Assembly (NCBI RefSeq): GCF_022808775.1
Contig: NZ_JAKZLA010000002.1
Location: 1-64,000 of the forward strand
DNA from: Geothrix terrae
GTDB lineage: Bacteria; Acidobacteriota; Holophagae; Holophagales; Holophagaceae
Length of the DNA: 64,000 nucleotides
Direction of reading: 5' to 3'
Both the position numbers and the translations under genes were made by a program. Every line of letters starts with the position of its first letter. The first letter of the stretch is position 1. Shown piece by piece: positions 55,799-62,934 of this stretch. The notes beneath the pieces are model-generated. The model made no database searches and was not told the DNA's origin. It saw only the letters and a program-made list of their open reading frames with translations.

Positions 55799-56734
55799 AT
55801 GTTCATCGTCACAGGCGGCGCAGGATTCGTGGGCAGCAACCTGGTGCGGGAGCTGAACCGCCGCGGGCACACGGACATCCTCGTGGTGGACAACCTGGCC
55901 CGGGCCGAGAAGGCCCGGAACCTGGCGGACCTGACCCTCTCGGACTACCTGGACAAGCGGGAGTTCCGGGCCCGCCTGGACGCAGGCACCCTGGACCTGC
56001 GGCCCGAGGCCGTGTTCCACAACGGCGCCTGCTCCGACACCATGGAGAGCGATGGCCGCTACATGATGGAGAACAACTACGGGGACTCGAAGGCCCTGCT
56101 CCACTGGTGCCTGGCCCGGAAGACGCCCCTGGTCTACGCCAGCAGCGCGGCCACCTACGGCGCCAGCACGGACTTCGAGCCGGTGCCGGCGAACGAGGGC
56201 CCCCTCAACGTCTACGGCTACTCCAAGCTGGCCTTCGACCAGCACGTGCGCAGCCTGATGGCCGCCATCCAGAGCCCCGTGGTGGGCCTGCGCTACTTCA
56301 ACGTCTTCGGCCCCCGGGAGGGCCACAAGGGCCGCATGATGTCCGTGCTGCACCAGCTCCTGCGCCAGCTGAAGGAGGAGGGGGCCTGCCGCCTCTTCGA
56401 GGGCACGGAGGGCTACGGCGACGGCGAGCAGCGGCGCGACTTCATCTTCGTGGGCGACATCGTGGCCATCAACCTGCACTTCGGCGGCGGGGCCATGGCC
56501 AAGGGCATCGTCAACGCGGGCACCGGAAAGGCCCGCAGCTTCAACGACATCGCGAAGACCCTCATCGCCCACCTGGGGCGGGGCCGCATCGAGTACATCC
56601 CCTTCCCCGACGCCCTGCGGGGCAAGTACCAGAGCTTCACCCAGGCGGACGTGCGCAGCCTCCGCGCCGCGGGCTACACCGCCCCCTTCACGGAGCTGGA
56701 GGCCGGCATCGAGGCCACCCTCGCGGAGATCTAG
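55799..56734 (+). CDS. hldD: ADP-L-glycero-D-manno-heptose-6-epimerase
   Basis: This SDR-fold epimerase makes ADP-L-glycero-D-manno-heptose, the donor for the LPS inner core. It has 311 residues with TGGAGFVGSN (5-14), the family motifs FHNGACSDTMESDG and ENNYGDSKALL, SSAATYG and YxxxK at Y139-K143, and YFNVFGPREGHKGRM. It overlaps the convergent phosphatase gene by 4 bp. It supplies the heptosyltransferase nearby. Confidence 0.94.
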   Translation: MFIVTGGAGFVGSNLVRELNRRGHTDILVVDNLARAEKARNLADLTLSDYLDKREFRARLDAGTLDLRPEAVFHNGACSDTMESDGRYMMENNYGDSKALLHWCLARKTPLVYASSAATYGASTDFEPVPANEGPLNVYGYSKLAFDQHVRSLMAAIQSPVVGLRYFNVFGPREGHKGRMMSVLHQLLRQLKEEGACRLFEGTEGYGDGEQRRDFIFVGDIVAINLHFGGGAMAKGIVNAGTGKARSFNDIAKTLIAHLGRGRIEYIPFPDALRGKYQSFTQADVRSLRAAGYTAPFTELEAGIEATLAEI

Positions 56735-57897
56735 GGCCTGCGGTCCAGCACCACGAGCGTCACGTCATCCACGAAGGGCGCCGGGGCGTTGAAGCTCCGG
56801 GTCTGGGCGATGATGGCGGCCGCGGCGTCCTCCGCCCCGGCGGGCAGCTCAGCGCAGATGCGGCGCAGGCCGGCCTCCTCGAGCATGGTGCGGTCCTCCC
56901 GCTCCACCTCCACCAGGCCATCCGTGTACAGCACCAGGCGGTCCCCGGGCAGGAACTCCGCGTCATGCTCCATGAAGGGCAGCTGGACATCCAGCCCCAG
57001 CATGAAACCCTTGCCCCGCAGCACCTCGGAGCGCTGGAGCCCCCCCTGGGATCCCCGCACGATGCGCAGCGGCGCGCAGTGGCCGGCCGCCACGTAGCGA
57101 ATGCGGTTCGTGGCCGGGTCCAGGCGCCCCAGCCAGGCCGTGGCGAACTGCTCGGCCAGGGTGGAGCGGCACAGGTCCTCATTCATGCCCGTGGCCCAGG
57201 CCAGGGGCTCGCCGCCCAGCCGCACCTGGTTTTCGAAGGAGGTCTTCACCATGGCGGAGATGAGCGCGGCGGTGACGCCGTGGCCGCTCACGTCGGCGAT
57301 CATCATGGCCGTGCTGCCGTCCGGCAGCGGCAGCACCGCGTAGATGTCCCCGCCGATGCCGGCGGCCGGCAGGTAGCAGTGGGTGTAGCGCACCCCGGGC
57401 CCCTCGCCGGGAAGCTTGGGCAGCAGGCCCATCTGGAGGGCCGCGGCGAGCTCCATCTCCTCCTGCACGCGCTCCTGGAAGGCGGTCAGCTCCTTGTTCT
57501 GGCGCTTGATCTCCTTCTGCATCCCGATGAGGCGGAAGGTGGAGTCCACCTTGGCCAGCACCTCCTGGGCGTGGAACGGCTTCGGGATCATGTCATCGGC
57601 GCCCAGGGACAGGCTGCCGATGCGCGAGGCCGTCCCGTCCAGCGCCGAGAGGATGATGAAGTAGACGTCCTGGGTGGCGGGATCGCTCTTCACCCGCTTG
57701 CACAGCTCGTCGCCGGACATCTCGGGCATGCGCAGGTCCGAGATGATGAGATCCGGCTTCAGGCGGGCCATCTCCGCGATCGCCTCCACGCCATGCCCCG
57801 CGGTCAGGACCTGGTAGCCCGCCCGCTTGAGGTAGAAGCTGAGGATGTCCCGGATGGGCGCTTCATCATCCACCACCAGGACCACGCCCTTGGCCAT
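56731..57897 (-). CDS. response regulator with SpoIIE/PP2C phosphatase output
   Basis: This protein has 388 residues. A receiver domain (1-120, D54 phosphoacceptor) leads through a coiled coil (EIKRQNKELTAFQERVQEE) into an RsbU/SpoIIE phosphatase with IGGDIYAV, IADVSGHGVTA and LYTDGLVEVE. It likely dephosphorylates the STAS antagonist encoded just upstream on the same strand, so a two-component signal would feed a partner-switch. The cognate histidine kinase is not in the window. Confidence 0.93.
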   Translation of the reverse strand: MAKGVVLVVDDEAPIRDILSFYLKRAGYQVLTAGHGVEAIAEMARLKPDLIISDLRMPEMSGDELCKRVKSDPATQDVYFIILSALDGTASRIGSLSLGADDMIPKPFHAQEVLAKVDSTFRLIGMQKEIKRQNKELTAFQERVQEEMELAAALQMGLLPKLPGEGPGVRYTHCYLPAAGIGGDIYAVLPLPDGSTAMMIADVSGHGVTAALISAMVKTSFENQVRLGGEPLAWATGMNEDLCRSTLAEQFATAWLGRLDPATNRIRYVAAGHCAPLRIVRGSQGGLQRSEVLRGKGFMLGLDVQLPFMEHDAEFLPGDRLVLYTDGLVEVEREDRTMLEEAGLRRICAELPAGAEDAAAAIIAQTRSFNAPAPFVDDVTLVVLDRRP

Positions 57898-57930
57898 GCA
57901 GACCCTTCAGGAAGGCCCCTGCGGGGGCTG

Positions 57931-58269
57931 TCACGCCCCCCTTAGGGCGTCCTGCTCCGTGGCGAAGATGGAGAAGTAGTTGGTGAGGTTCGTCTGGTCG
58001 AAGGTCTTCTTCACGGGCGCGGGAAGGCAGGACAGGTGCAGCTTTCCGCCGGACTTGTCCACGCTGTTCCGGGCCGCGACGAGCAGGCCCAGGCCTGAGG
58101 AATCAATGAAGCTGACGCCCTCCAGGTTGATCACCAGGAGCTTGGGCTGGGCCGTGGCCACCGTTTCCCGGATCACATCCCGCAGCTGGGCGGTCACTTC
58201 GAAGTTGACCTTGCCCTGGATCGACACCACGGAAGCGGTGCCCTCTTGGCGGGTCTGGATGTTCAACAT
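57931..58269 (-). CDS. STAS-domain anti-sigma factor antagonist
   Basis: This 112-residue SpoIIAA/RsbV-like protein has the phosphorylation loop FIDSSGLGLL with Ser57/Ser58. It would bind an anti-sigma kinase when unphosphorylated. No RsbW-type kinase or sigma factor gene is adjacent. The start overlaps the preceding stop by 7 nt, and the phosphatase follows by 33 bp, so all three genes from 59444 down form one operon. Confidence 0.92.
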   Translation of the reverse strand: MLNIQTRQEGTASVVSIQGKVNFEVTAQLRDVIRETVATAQPKLLVINLEGVSFIDSSGLGLLVAARNSVDKSGGKLHLSCLPAPVKKTFDQTNLTNYFSIFATEQDALRGA

Positions 58270-59444
58270 GGCTCCTCCTGAAGAATTCCCTGAAGCACTC
58301 TCCGGCGCGCAGCGTCACGCTGGCGTTGTTTGTATTCCGAATGGGATGCTGGACCTGAACGTGAGCTTTGAAACCCTGATTGTTCCATCACTTGGACTTC
58401 GTGTGCGAAGAAGAAAGTAAACTCCTCCTGTTCCTGGATCAACTCTGGAATCCGGGCGAGATCCGCCAGGTCCCCGTGTCCCAGGTCCCGGAGGCGGTCC
58501 TGGAGGGTCTCAAGCACGGAGGCGCCGGGGCCAGGGAGCCGGATCAGGGTGCGCGCCGTGAACTGGATGGCTGAATAATCCTTGCTGGAAAATGGGTTCT
58601 GTTCAATGCCGCCGGTCTTGAGGGCGAGGGTGCCGCTGAGAGCCTGCCGTTCCTCGGGGCTCAGGTCCTGGATCTGGAACAGGGGCGGCAGGGTCTCCGT
58701 CCAGGCGGCCAGGGCGTTCAGGTCGATCATCAGGTTCCGGCTGCGGCTGGGCTTGATGTGGGTGGGCATCAGCACGTGGTGGTCCAGCAGGAAGCGGATG
58801 GCCATGAGCACGCCCAGGCGGTCCTCGGCCACGAACCGGATGCCGATCTGGTCATAGATGGTCTCTGCGACGTTCTCGGGCTTGTGGAGCATCTTCAGGA
58901 GCATGGAGACGCGGTCCTTGTTCTCCTTGCGCTCCACGGCCACAAGCGGCACCTCGTAGGCGCCCCGGAGCAGCCAGCGCCCGTCCTCGCACACCAGGAA
59001 CTGGTCGTAGCGGCTGAACACTTGGCGCTGGATCTCCGGGAGGAACCGGAGGTTCACGTTGTGGTCCACGTGAAAGAGGGTGTGCATCACCCGCAGGATC
59101 GCGCAGGCCCACCGGCCGCTGAGGGTGCGGGGGCGTTCCGAGGCCCAGACCAGGAGATCGAGGGGGTCTCCGACGGTCCGCAGCTCGTTCGGGACATGCA
59201 GGTTCGTGCCTTCGAGCACCACCCCTTCGAGGAAGTCGATGGCGTCCTCATAGATCTTCACGACCTTGGCCCGCTGAGAGGGGACGCTCATGTCGTAGCC
59301 GTAGTTGAGGGCGAAGGTCCAGGCCTCGTCGGACGACTGGATGCGCAGACCCTCAAGGTCGATGGGCGACCCCCCGCCAAGGATCACCTGGGTGACCTCC
59401 GGCGGCATGGGAAATAGGGCATGGTGGCGCATGACGTCCAGCAT
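58263..59444 (-). CDS. uncharacterised conserved protein, possibly RelA/SpoT-like
   Basis: This protein has 393 residues with no signal peptide or membrane helix. The middle segment (ERKENKDRVSMLLKML, then YDQIGIRFVAEDRLGVLMAIRFLL, about residues 170-225) recalls the start of RelA/SpoT synthetase domains (K...DxIGIRi). A later SSKDYSAIQFTAR (about 290) sits where these have the G-Y-x-S-x-H motif. The resemblance is weak, the catalytic residues are not all evident, and I may be seeing a distant or inactive relative. It might belong to the uncharacterised TIGR04552-type proteins, from memory only. It heads the partner-switch operon, 35 bp after the atpE terminator. Confidence 0.55.
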   Translation of the reverse strand: MLDVMRHHALFPMPPEVTQVILGGGSPIDLEGLRIQSSDEAWTFALNYGYDMSVPSQRAKVVKIYEDAIDFLEGVVLEGTNLHVPNELRTVGDPLDLLVWASERPRTLSGRWACAILRVMHTLFHVDHNVNLRFLPEIQRQVFSRYDQFLVCEDGRWLLRGAYEVPLVAVERKENKDRVSMLLKMLHKPENVAETIYDQIGIRFVAEDRLGVLMAIRFLLDHHVLMPTHIKPSRSRNLMIDLNALAAWTETLPPLFQIQDLSPEERQALSGTLALKTGGIEQNPFSSKDYSAIQFTARTLIRLPGPGASVLETLQDRLRDLGHGDLADLARIPELIQEQEEFTFFFAHEVQVMEQSGFQSSRSGPASHSEYKQRQRDAARRRVLQGILQEEPC

Positions 59445-59473
59445 CTTTACCGACTTTCCTCAGTATGAATCAT

Positions 59474-59510
59474 AAAAAAACGGGGCGCCCCGAAAAAGGG
59501 ACGCCCCGTT
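59474..59510 (-). terminator. intrinsic terminator after atpE
   Basis: On the minus strand AACGGGGCG (59510-59502) pairs with CGCCCCGTT (59487-59479), with a further inner CCC/GGG, and is followed by a T run (59480-59474). It lies 19 bp after the atpE stop and closes the F0 operon. Confidence 0.9.
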
Positions 59511-59528
59511 GTTGGAACCACTTCGGTC

Positions 59529-59828
59529 CTACTTGATGGCGAACGCGGCCACGAGCACGTAGATCACGAGGGCCTCGATGAGGGCCAGGCCGATGATCAT
59601 GGTGGTGCGGATGTTGCCGGCGGCCTGGGGGTTGCGGGCCACGCCCTCGCAGGCGGCGACCACGGCCTTGCCCTGGGCCAGACCGCAGCCGGCGGCCGCG
59701 ATGGCGAGGGCGATGTGGGCGGTGAACTGGCCCTCGAAGAGGCTCTTCGTGGCAGCGGCGGGGGCGCCCTGCGCGAAGGCGACGGCGGCCAGGGTGAACA
59801 GGAAGGCGGTGGTGAGGAACTTCTTCAT
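59529..59828 (-). CDS. atpE: ATP synthase F0 subunit c, with N-terminal signal-like extension
   Basis: This is the proteolipid that forms the rotating ring. It has 99 residues. A 20-residue hydrophobic leader (MKKFLTTAFLFTLAAVAFAQ) precedes the two-helix hairpin with loop ARNPQA; the ion-binding Glu is in LALIEALVIY. No Ser/Thr follows that Glu, which argues for protons, not sodium. AGGAGC lies 6 nt before the ATG. A large hairpin lies between atpB and this gene, and a strong terminator follows it. Confidence 0.93.
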   Translation of the reverse strand: MKKFLTTAFLFTLAAVAFAQGAPAAATKSLFEGQFTAHIALAIAAAGCGLAQGKAVVAACEGVARNPQAAGNIRTTMIIGLALIEALVIYVLVAAFAIK

Positions 59829-59911
59829 GGCAATGCTCCTTGAAGCGTGTCCTTGGGGTTCGGAATCCCGCAGACGGTTAAGAGAAAAAGGATCATCGGA
59901 GGGTGTGGAGA

Positions 59912-59983
59912 CCAGGCTTCGCCTGGGCGACACGCTGGGGGTCCGGGGGGGATCTTCGCCCGCTGCTCGGGCGCCCCCCGGAC
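59912..59983 (-). promoter_or_regulatory. intercistronic hairpins between atpB and atpE
   Basis: Five bases after the atpB stop, GTCCGGGGGG (59941-59950) pairs perfectly with CCCCCCGGAC (59974-59983), and inside it CGCCCG (59957-59962) pairs with CGGGCG (59968-59973). A smaller CCAGGC-TTC-GCCTGG hairpin lies at 59912-59926. There is no T-tract, so RNA processing or protection is more likely than termination. It may help atpE be expressed at the high level the c-ring requires. Confidence 0.75.
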
Positions 59984-59987
59984 GATA

Positions 59988-60719
59988 TCAATGTTCGTGA
60001 CTGACAGCGCCGCTGAGATAGATCGTCGCCAGCATCGTGAACACGAAGGTCTGGATGAGCCCGAAGAACAGGCCCAGGAACATCATGGGCACCGGCAGGA
60101 GGATGGGCATCAGACCGAAGAAGATGCCTGCCACCACGTGCTCGCCGGCGATGTTGCCGAAGAGACGGAGGGAGTGGCTGAGGATGCGGCTGAGGAGGCC
60201 GAGGATCTCCAGGGGGAACATGAGGATCGAGAGCCACCAGATGGGGCCGGCGAAGTGGGCCCAGTACTTCAGGAAGCCCTGTTCCTTCATCCCGTGGAAG
60301 TTGTAGTAGCCGAACACCACGAGGGCCGCGCCCAGCGTCACGTTCCAGTTGCTGGTGCCGGGGCTGAGACCGGGCAGGAGGCCGAAGAGGTTGTTGAAGA
60401 AGACGAAGAGCGCCATCGTCCCGATGAAGGGCAGGTACTTCTCCCCGTGGTGGGCGATGTTGTCGTTGATCATGCCCTTGAGCCACTCGACCACGCCCTC
60501 GAACATCTGCTGGAGGGGGCCGGGGATCCGGGAGAGGTTCTTCCGCACCAGGGCCGTGAAGAGCATGGTCACCAGAGCCGCCAGGGCCGCGTTCAGCAGA
60601 TGGTCATAGCGCTCGAGGATGGACAGGGCGGCCCCGTGGGCGAACCCGGGCCAGGGGTGCTGCGACAGGTGCAGGACCTGGGTGAGCCACTGGGCGAGCA
60701 ACGATGCGTGGTGTTCCAT
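59988..60719 (-). CDS. atpB: ATP synthase F0 subunit a
   Basis: This is the stator channel subunit (243 residues, about five to six helices). The essential Arg is in SHSLRLFGNIAGEH, and the final helix LGLFFGLIQTFVFTMLATIYLSGAV is typical. It lies between the I-like gene and atpE. The F1 genes and subunit b are not in the window. Confidence 0.95.
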   Translation of the reverse strand: MEHHASLLAQWLTQVLHLSQHPWPGFAHGAALSILERYDHLLNAALAALVTMLFTALVRKNLSRIPGPLQQMFEGVVEWLKGMINDNIAHHGEKYLPFIGTMALFVFFNNLFGLLPGLSPGTSNWNVTLGAALVVFGYYNFHGMKEQGFLKYWAHFAGPIWWLSILMFPLEILGLLSRILSHSLRLFGNIAGEHVVAGIFFGLMPILLPVPMMFLGLFFGLIQTFVFTMLATIYLSGAVSHEH

Positions 60720-60731
60720 CTCGGTCGGACC

Positions 60732-61136
60732 TCAATCAGGCGGCGTGGCTTCGGGTTTCCGGAAGGCCAGGCGGAGGGCTTCCAGCAGGATACCGGCCAC
60801 AAAGAGAAGCACTCCCATGGCCAGCGGCAGGGCTTCCGCCGGGTATCTCCCCATCATCCCACGCAGCACCAGCGCGATCAACGCCAGTTTGCCGATGGAC
60901 AGGAGGCCGTAGAGCCACCTCCGGCGCACCGACGGGGTCAACATCCGGGCCGTCAGGTAGCGATGGAGCACCCAGAACCCCAGGCTGGCCAGCGCCCCCA
61001 CGCCGAAGGCCAGGGCCGCCGTCCAGGAGCGCAGGAACCCCCAGAGGGGAACGCCCAGGAGCCCCAGGACCACCATGGCCCAGGTCACCCGGCGGAGGTG
61101 GTCCTCACCCTCGTCCCTGCCCCCGCCCTCACTCAT
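60732..61136 (-). CDS. ATP synthase subunit I-like membrane protein
   Basis: This is a 134-residue protein with four predicted helices (about 18-36, 40-60, 75-93, 101-120). Its position before atpB and its topology match the AtpI/subunit I family, which helps assemble the c-ring. Sequence similarity is weak, as usual in this family. It overlaps the preceding gene by 8 bp and ends 12 bp before atpB. Confidence 0.7.
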   Translation of the reverse strand: MSEGGGRDEGEDHLRRVTWAMVVLGLLGVPLWGFLRSWTAALAFGVGALASLGFWVLHRYLTARMLTPSVRRRWLYGLLSIGKLALIALVLRGMMGRYPAEALPLAMGVLLFVAGILLEALRLAFRKPEATPPD

Positions 61137-61410
61137 GGCGGTCCTTCCCGTCCTTGAGACGCTTCAGTTCCTCGGCATCCCGCTTCGCCATGCGCTGGTT
61201 CACCTTGTAGAGCTCCCAGAAGGCCGTGACGATGCCCCAGGCCAGGCCCACCCACTGCCCCACCGCGGCGTGGCCGAACCGTCCGCCGATCCAGCGCCCG
61301 AGGAAGAACCCCAGGGCGATGCAGATGGGGAAGGTCAGGCCCAGGGACATGAGGTCGCCCCAAAGCGCCCGCTCCCCGGGATCCGCGTCCCCGCCGCGCC
61401 TGAAGATCAC
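61129..61410 (-). CDS. AtpZ-like F0F1 ATP synthase-associated protein
   Basis: This is a 93-residue protein with two transmembrane helices (about 19-40 and 50-68), a conserved GFFLGRWIGGRFG turn, and a charged C-terminal tail. This matches AtpZ-type proteins (AtpZ/AtpI pair), reported to help ATP synthase assembly or magnesium/calcium uptake. It is the first gene of the F0 cluster; the stop of nuoN and a terminator lie just upstream. Confidence 0.8.
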   Translation of the reverse strand: MIFRRGGDADPGERALWGDLMSLGLTFPICIALGFFLGRWIGGRFGHAAVGQWVGLAWGIVTAFWELYKVNQRMAKRDAEELKRLKDGKDRHE

Positions 61411-61424
61411 CAGTGCCCTCCAAT

Positions 61425-61452
61425 AGAAAAGGCGCGGGTCGCCCCGCGCCTT
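61425..61452 (-). terminator. intrinsic terminator after nuoN
   Basis: AAGGCGCGGG (61429-61438) and CCCGCGCCTT (61443-61452) form a 10-bp stem with a 4-nt loop; on the minus strand it continues into TTTTCT. It lies 18 bp after the nuoN stop, and the atpZ-like gene starts just past it. Confidence 0.8.
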
Positions 61453-61470
61453 CCAGTGTACGGCCGGGGC

Positions 61471-62934
61471 CTACACCCACGTAACTTTAGAGGCCCAATC
61501 CACCAGCCAGGGGCCGAACGCCGTGGCCACCAGGACCAAGGCGCAGGCCAAGGTCACCACGAAGACCGAGGTGGCGCCCATGGGAACGGCCTCGCCCTCG
61601 GGTTCCCGGAAGTACATCTCCTTCACCACGCCCAGGTAGTAGTAGGCGCCCACGGCGCTGGTGAGCAGCGCGATCACGGTGAGGGTGACGAAGCCCTGTT
61701 CGATGGCCAGCTTGAAGAGGTAGAACTTGCCGAAGAAGCCCGCCAGCGGGGGGATGCCGGCCAAGCTCAGCATGAAGACCATCATGGCGAAGGCCAACAC
61801 GGGATGCTTGCGTCCCAGGCCCTTGAAGTCCTCGATGCGCTCGCCTTCCCCCTTGCCCTGAAGGTAGATCACCACGGCGAAGGCGCCGGTGTTCATCACG
61901 ATGTAGATGAGCATGTAGAGCCACACGGCCTGCGCGCCGGCCCTGGGATCGCCCGAGAGGACGCCCAGCAGCATGTAGCCCACGTGGGCGATGCTCGAGT
62001 AGGCCAGCAGACGCTTCATGCTCTCCTGCCTCACGGCGGTGACATTCCCCAGGATCATGCTGGCCCCGGCGATGTAGCAGAGAGGCAGGACCCAGTCGCT
62101 GGACACGCCGTGAAGGCCGGCGCCGAAGACCCGCAGGAAGGCGGCCAGGGCGGCGGCCTTCGGAGCGGTGGCCATGAACATGGTGATCGGCGTCGGGGCG
62201 CCCTCGTAGGCGTCCGGCGACCACATGTGGAAGGGGACCGCCGCCACCTTGAAGGCCATGCCCATCAGCACCATGAGCACGCCCGAGAACACCAGGAGGT
62301 TGCTGGTGGTGGGCGTCAGCGCCAGCGCCTGGTTCAGGTCCGCCAGGTTCGTGGTGGTTCCGCCGGCCGCGCCGTAGAGCAGGCTGATGCCGTAGACGAG
62401 GATGCCGCTGGAGAAGGCGCCGAGCAGGAAGTACTTCACGCCCGCTTCCACGCTGGTGGCCCGGTCCCGGAGGTACGCCACCAGGATGTATATGCAGATG
62501 GCCATCAGCTCGAGGCTGAAGTAGACCGAGATCAGGTCCGAGGCGCCGCAGAGGAAGAGCATGCCCGCCAGGGAGAACAGGATCAGGGCGTAGTACTCGA
62601 CCGTCTGCTGCTTGAGCCCGTTGAGCAGCTTCACGCTGAGGGCCACGGTGGCCGCGGTGCCCAGCACGCACAGCATTTCGAAACCCCGGGTGAGGCCGTC
62701 CATGCGGAACATGCGGGAGAAGCCTTCGCCGTCCGGCGTGCGTCCGATCAGGGCCGCGGTGATGGCGAGGACCACCAGGGTGATGGGGGCCCACCGGTGT
62801 TTCTCGTTCCGGTTGAAGAAGAGGTCGCCGGGCCACAGCATGAGCGTGGCCACGACCATCAGGAAGAGTTGGGGCGTGATGAGGTGCGTGTCCCGAAGGA
62901 GCGCGTCCAGAAGCCCCTGTGCGAAGCCGGTCAT
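61471..62934 (-). CDS. nuoN: NADH-quinone oxidoreductase subunit N
   Basis: This is an antiporter-like membrane subunit of complex I (487 residues, about 14 helices). The proton-channel Lys/Glu helices are seen in SFSLELMAICIYILVAY-like and KVAAVPFHMWSPDAYEGAPTP segments, with KRLLAYSSIAHVGYMLLG. It overlaps nuoM by one base (TGATG), so translation is coupled. It pumps protons as the last gene of the nuo operon, followed by a terminator. Confidence 0.95.
   Translation of the reverse strand: MTGFAQGLLDALLRDTHLITPQLFLMVVATLMLWPGDLFFNRNEKHRWAPITLVVLAITAALIGRTPDGEGFSRMFRMDGLTRGFEMLCVLGTAATVALSVKLLNGLKQQTVEYYALILFSLAGMLFLCGASDLISVYFSLELMAICIYILVAYLRDRATSVEAGVKYFLLGAFSSGILVYGISLLYGAAGGTTTNLADLNQALALTPTTSNLLVFSGVLMVLMGMAFKVAAVPFHMWSPDAYEGAPTPITMFMATAPKAAALAAFLRVFGAGLHGVSSDWVLPLCYIAGASMILGNVTAVRQESMKRLLAYSSIAHVGYMLLGVLSGDPRAGAQAVWLYMLIYIVMNTGAFAVVIYLQGKGEGERIEDFKGLGRKHPVLAFAMMVFMLSLAGIPPLAGFFGKFYLFKLAIEQGFVTLTVIALLTSAVGAYYYLGVVKEMYFREPEGEAVPMGATSVFVVTLACALVLVATAFGPWLVDWASKVTWV

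Noticed and set aside
57898-57930. Separate promoter for the receiver-phosphatase gene
   Set aside because: The 33-bp gap after the STAS gene has no -35/-10 boxes; co-transcription is simpler.
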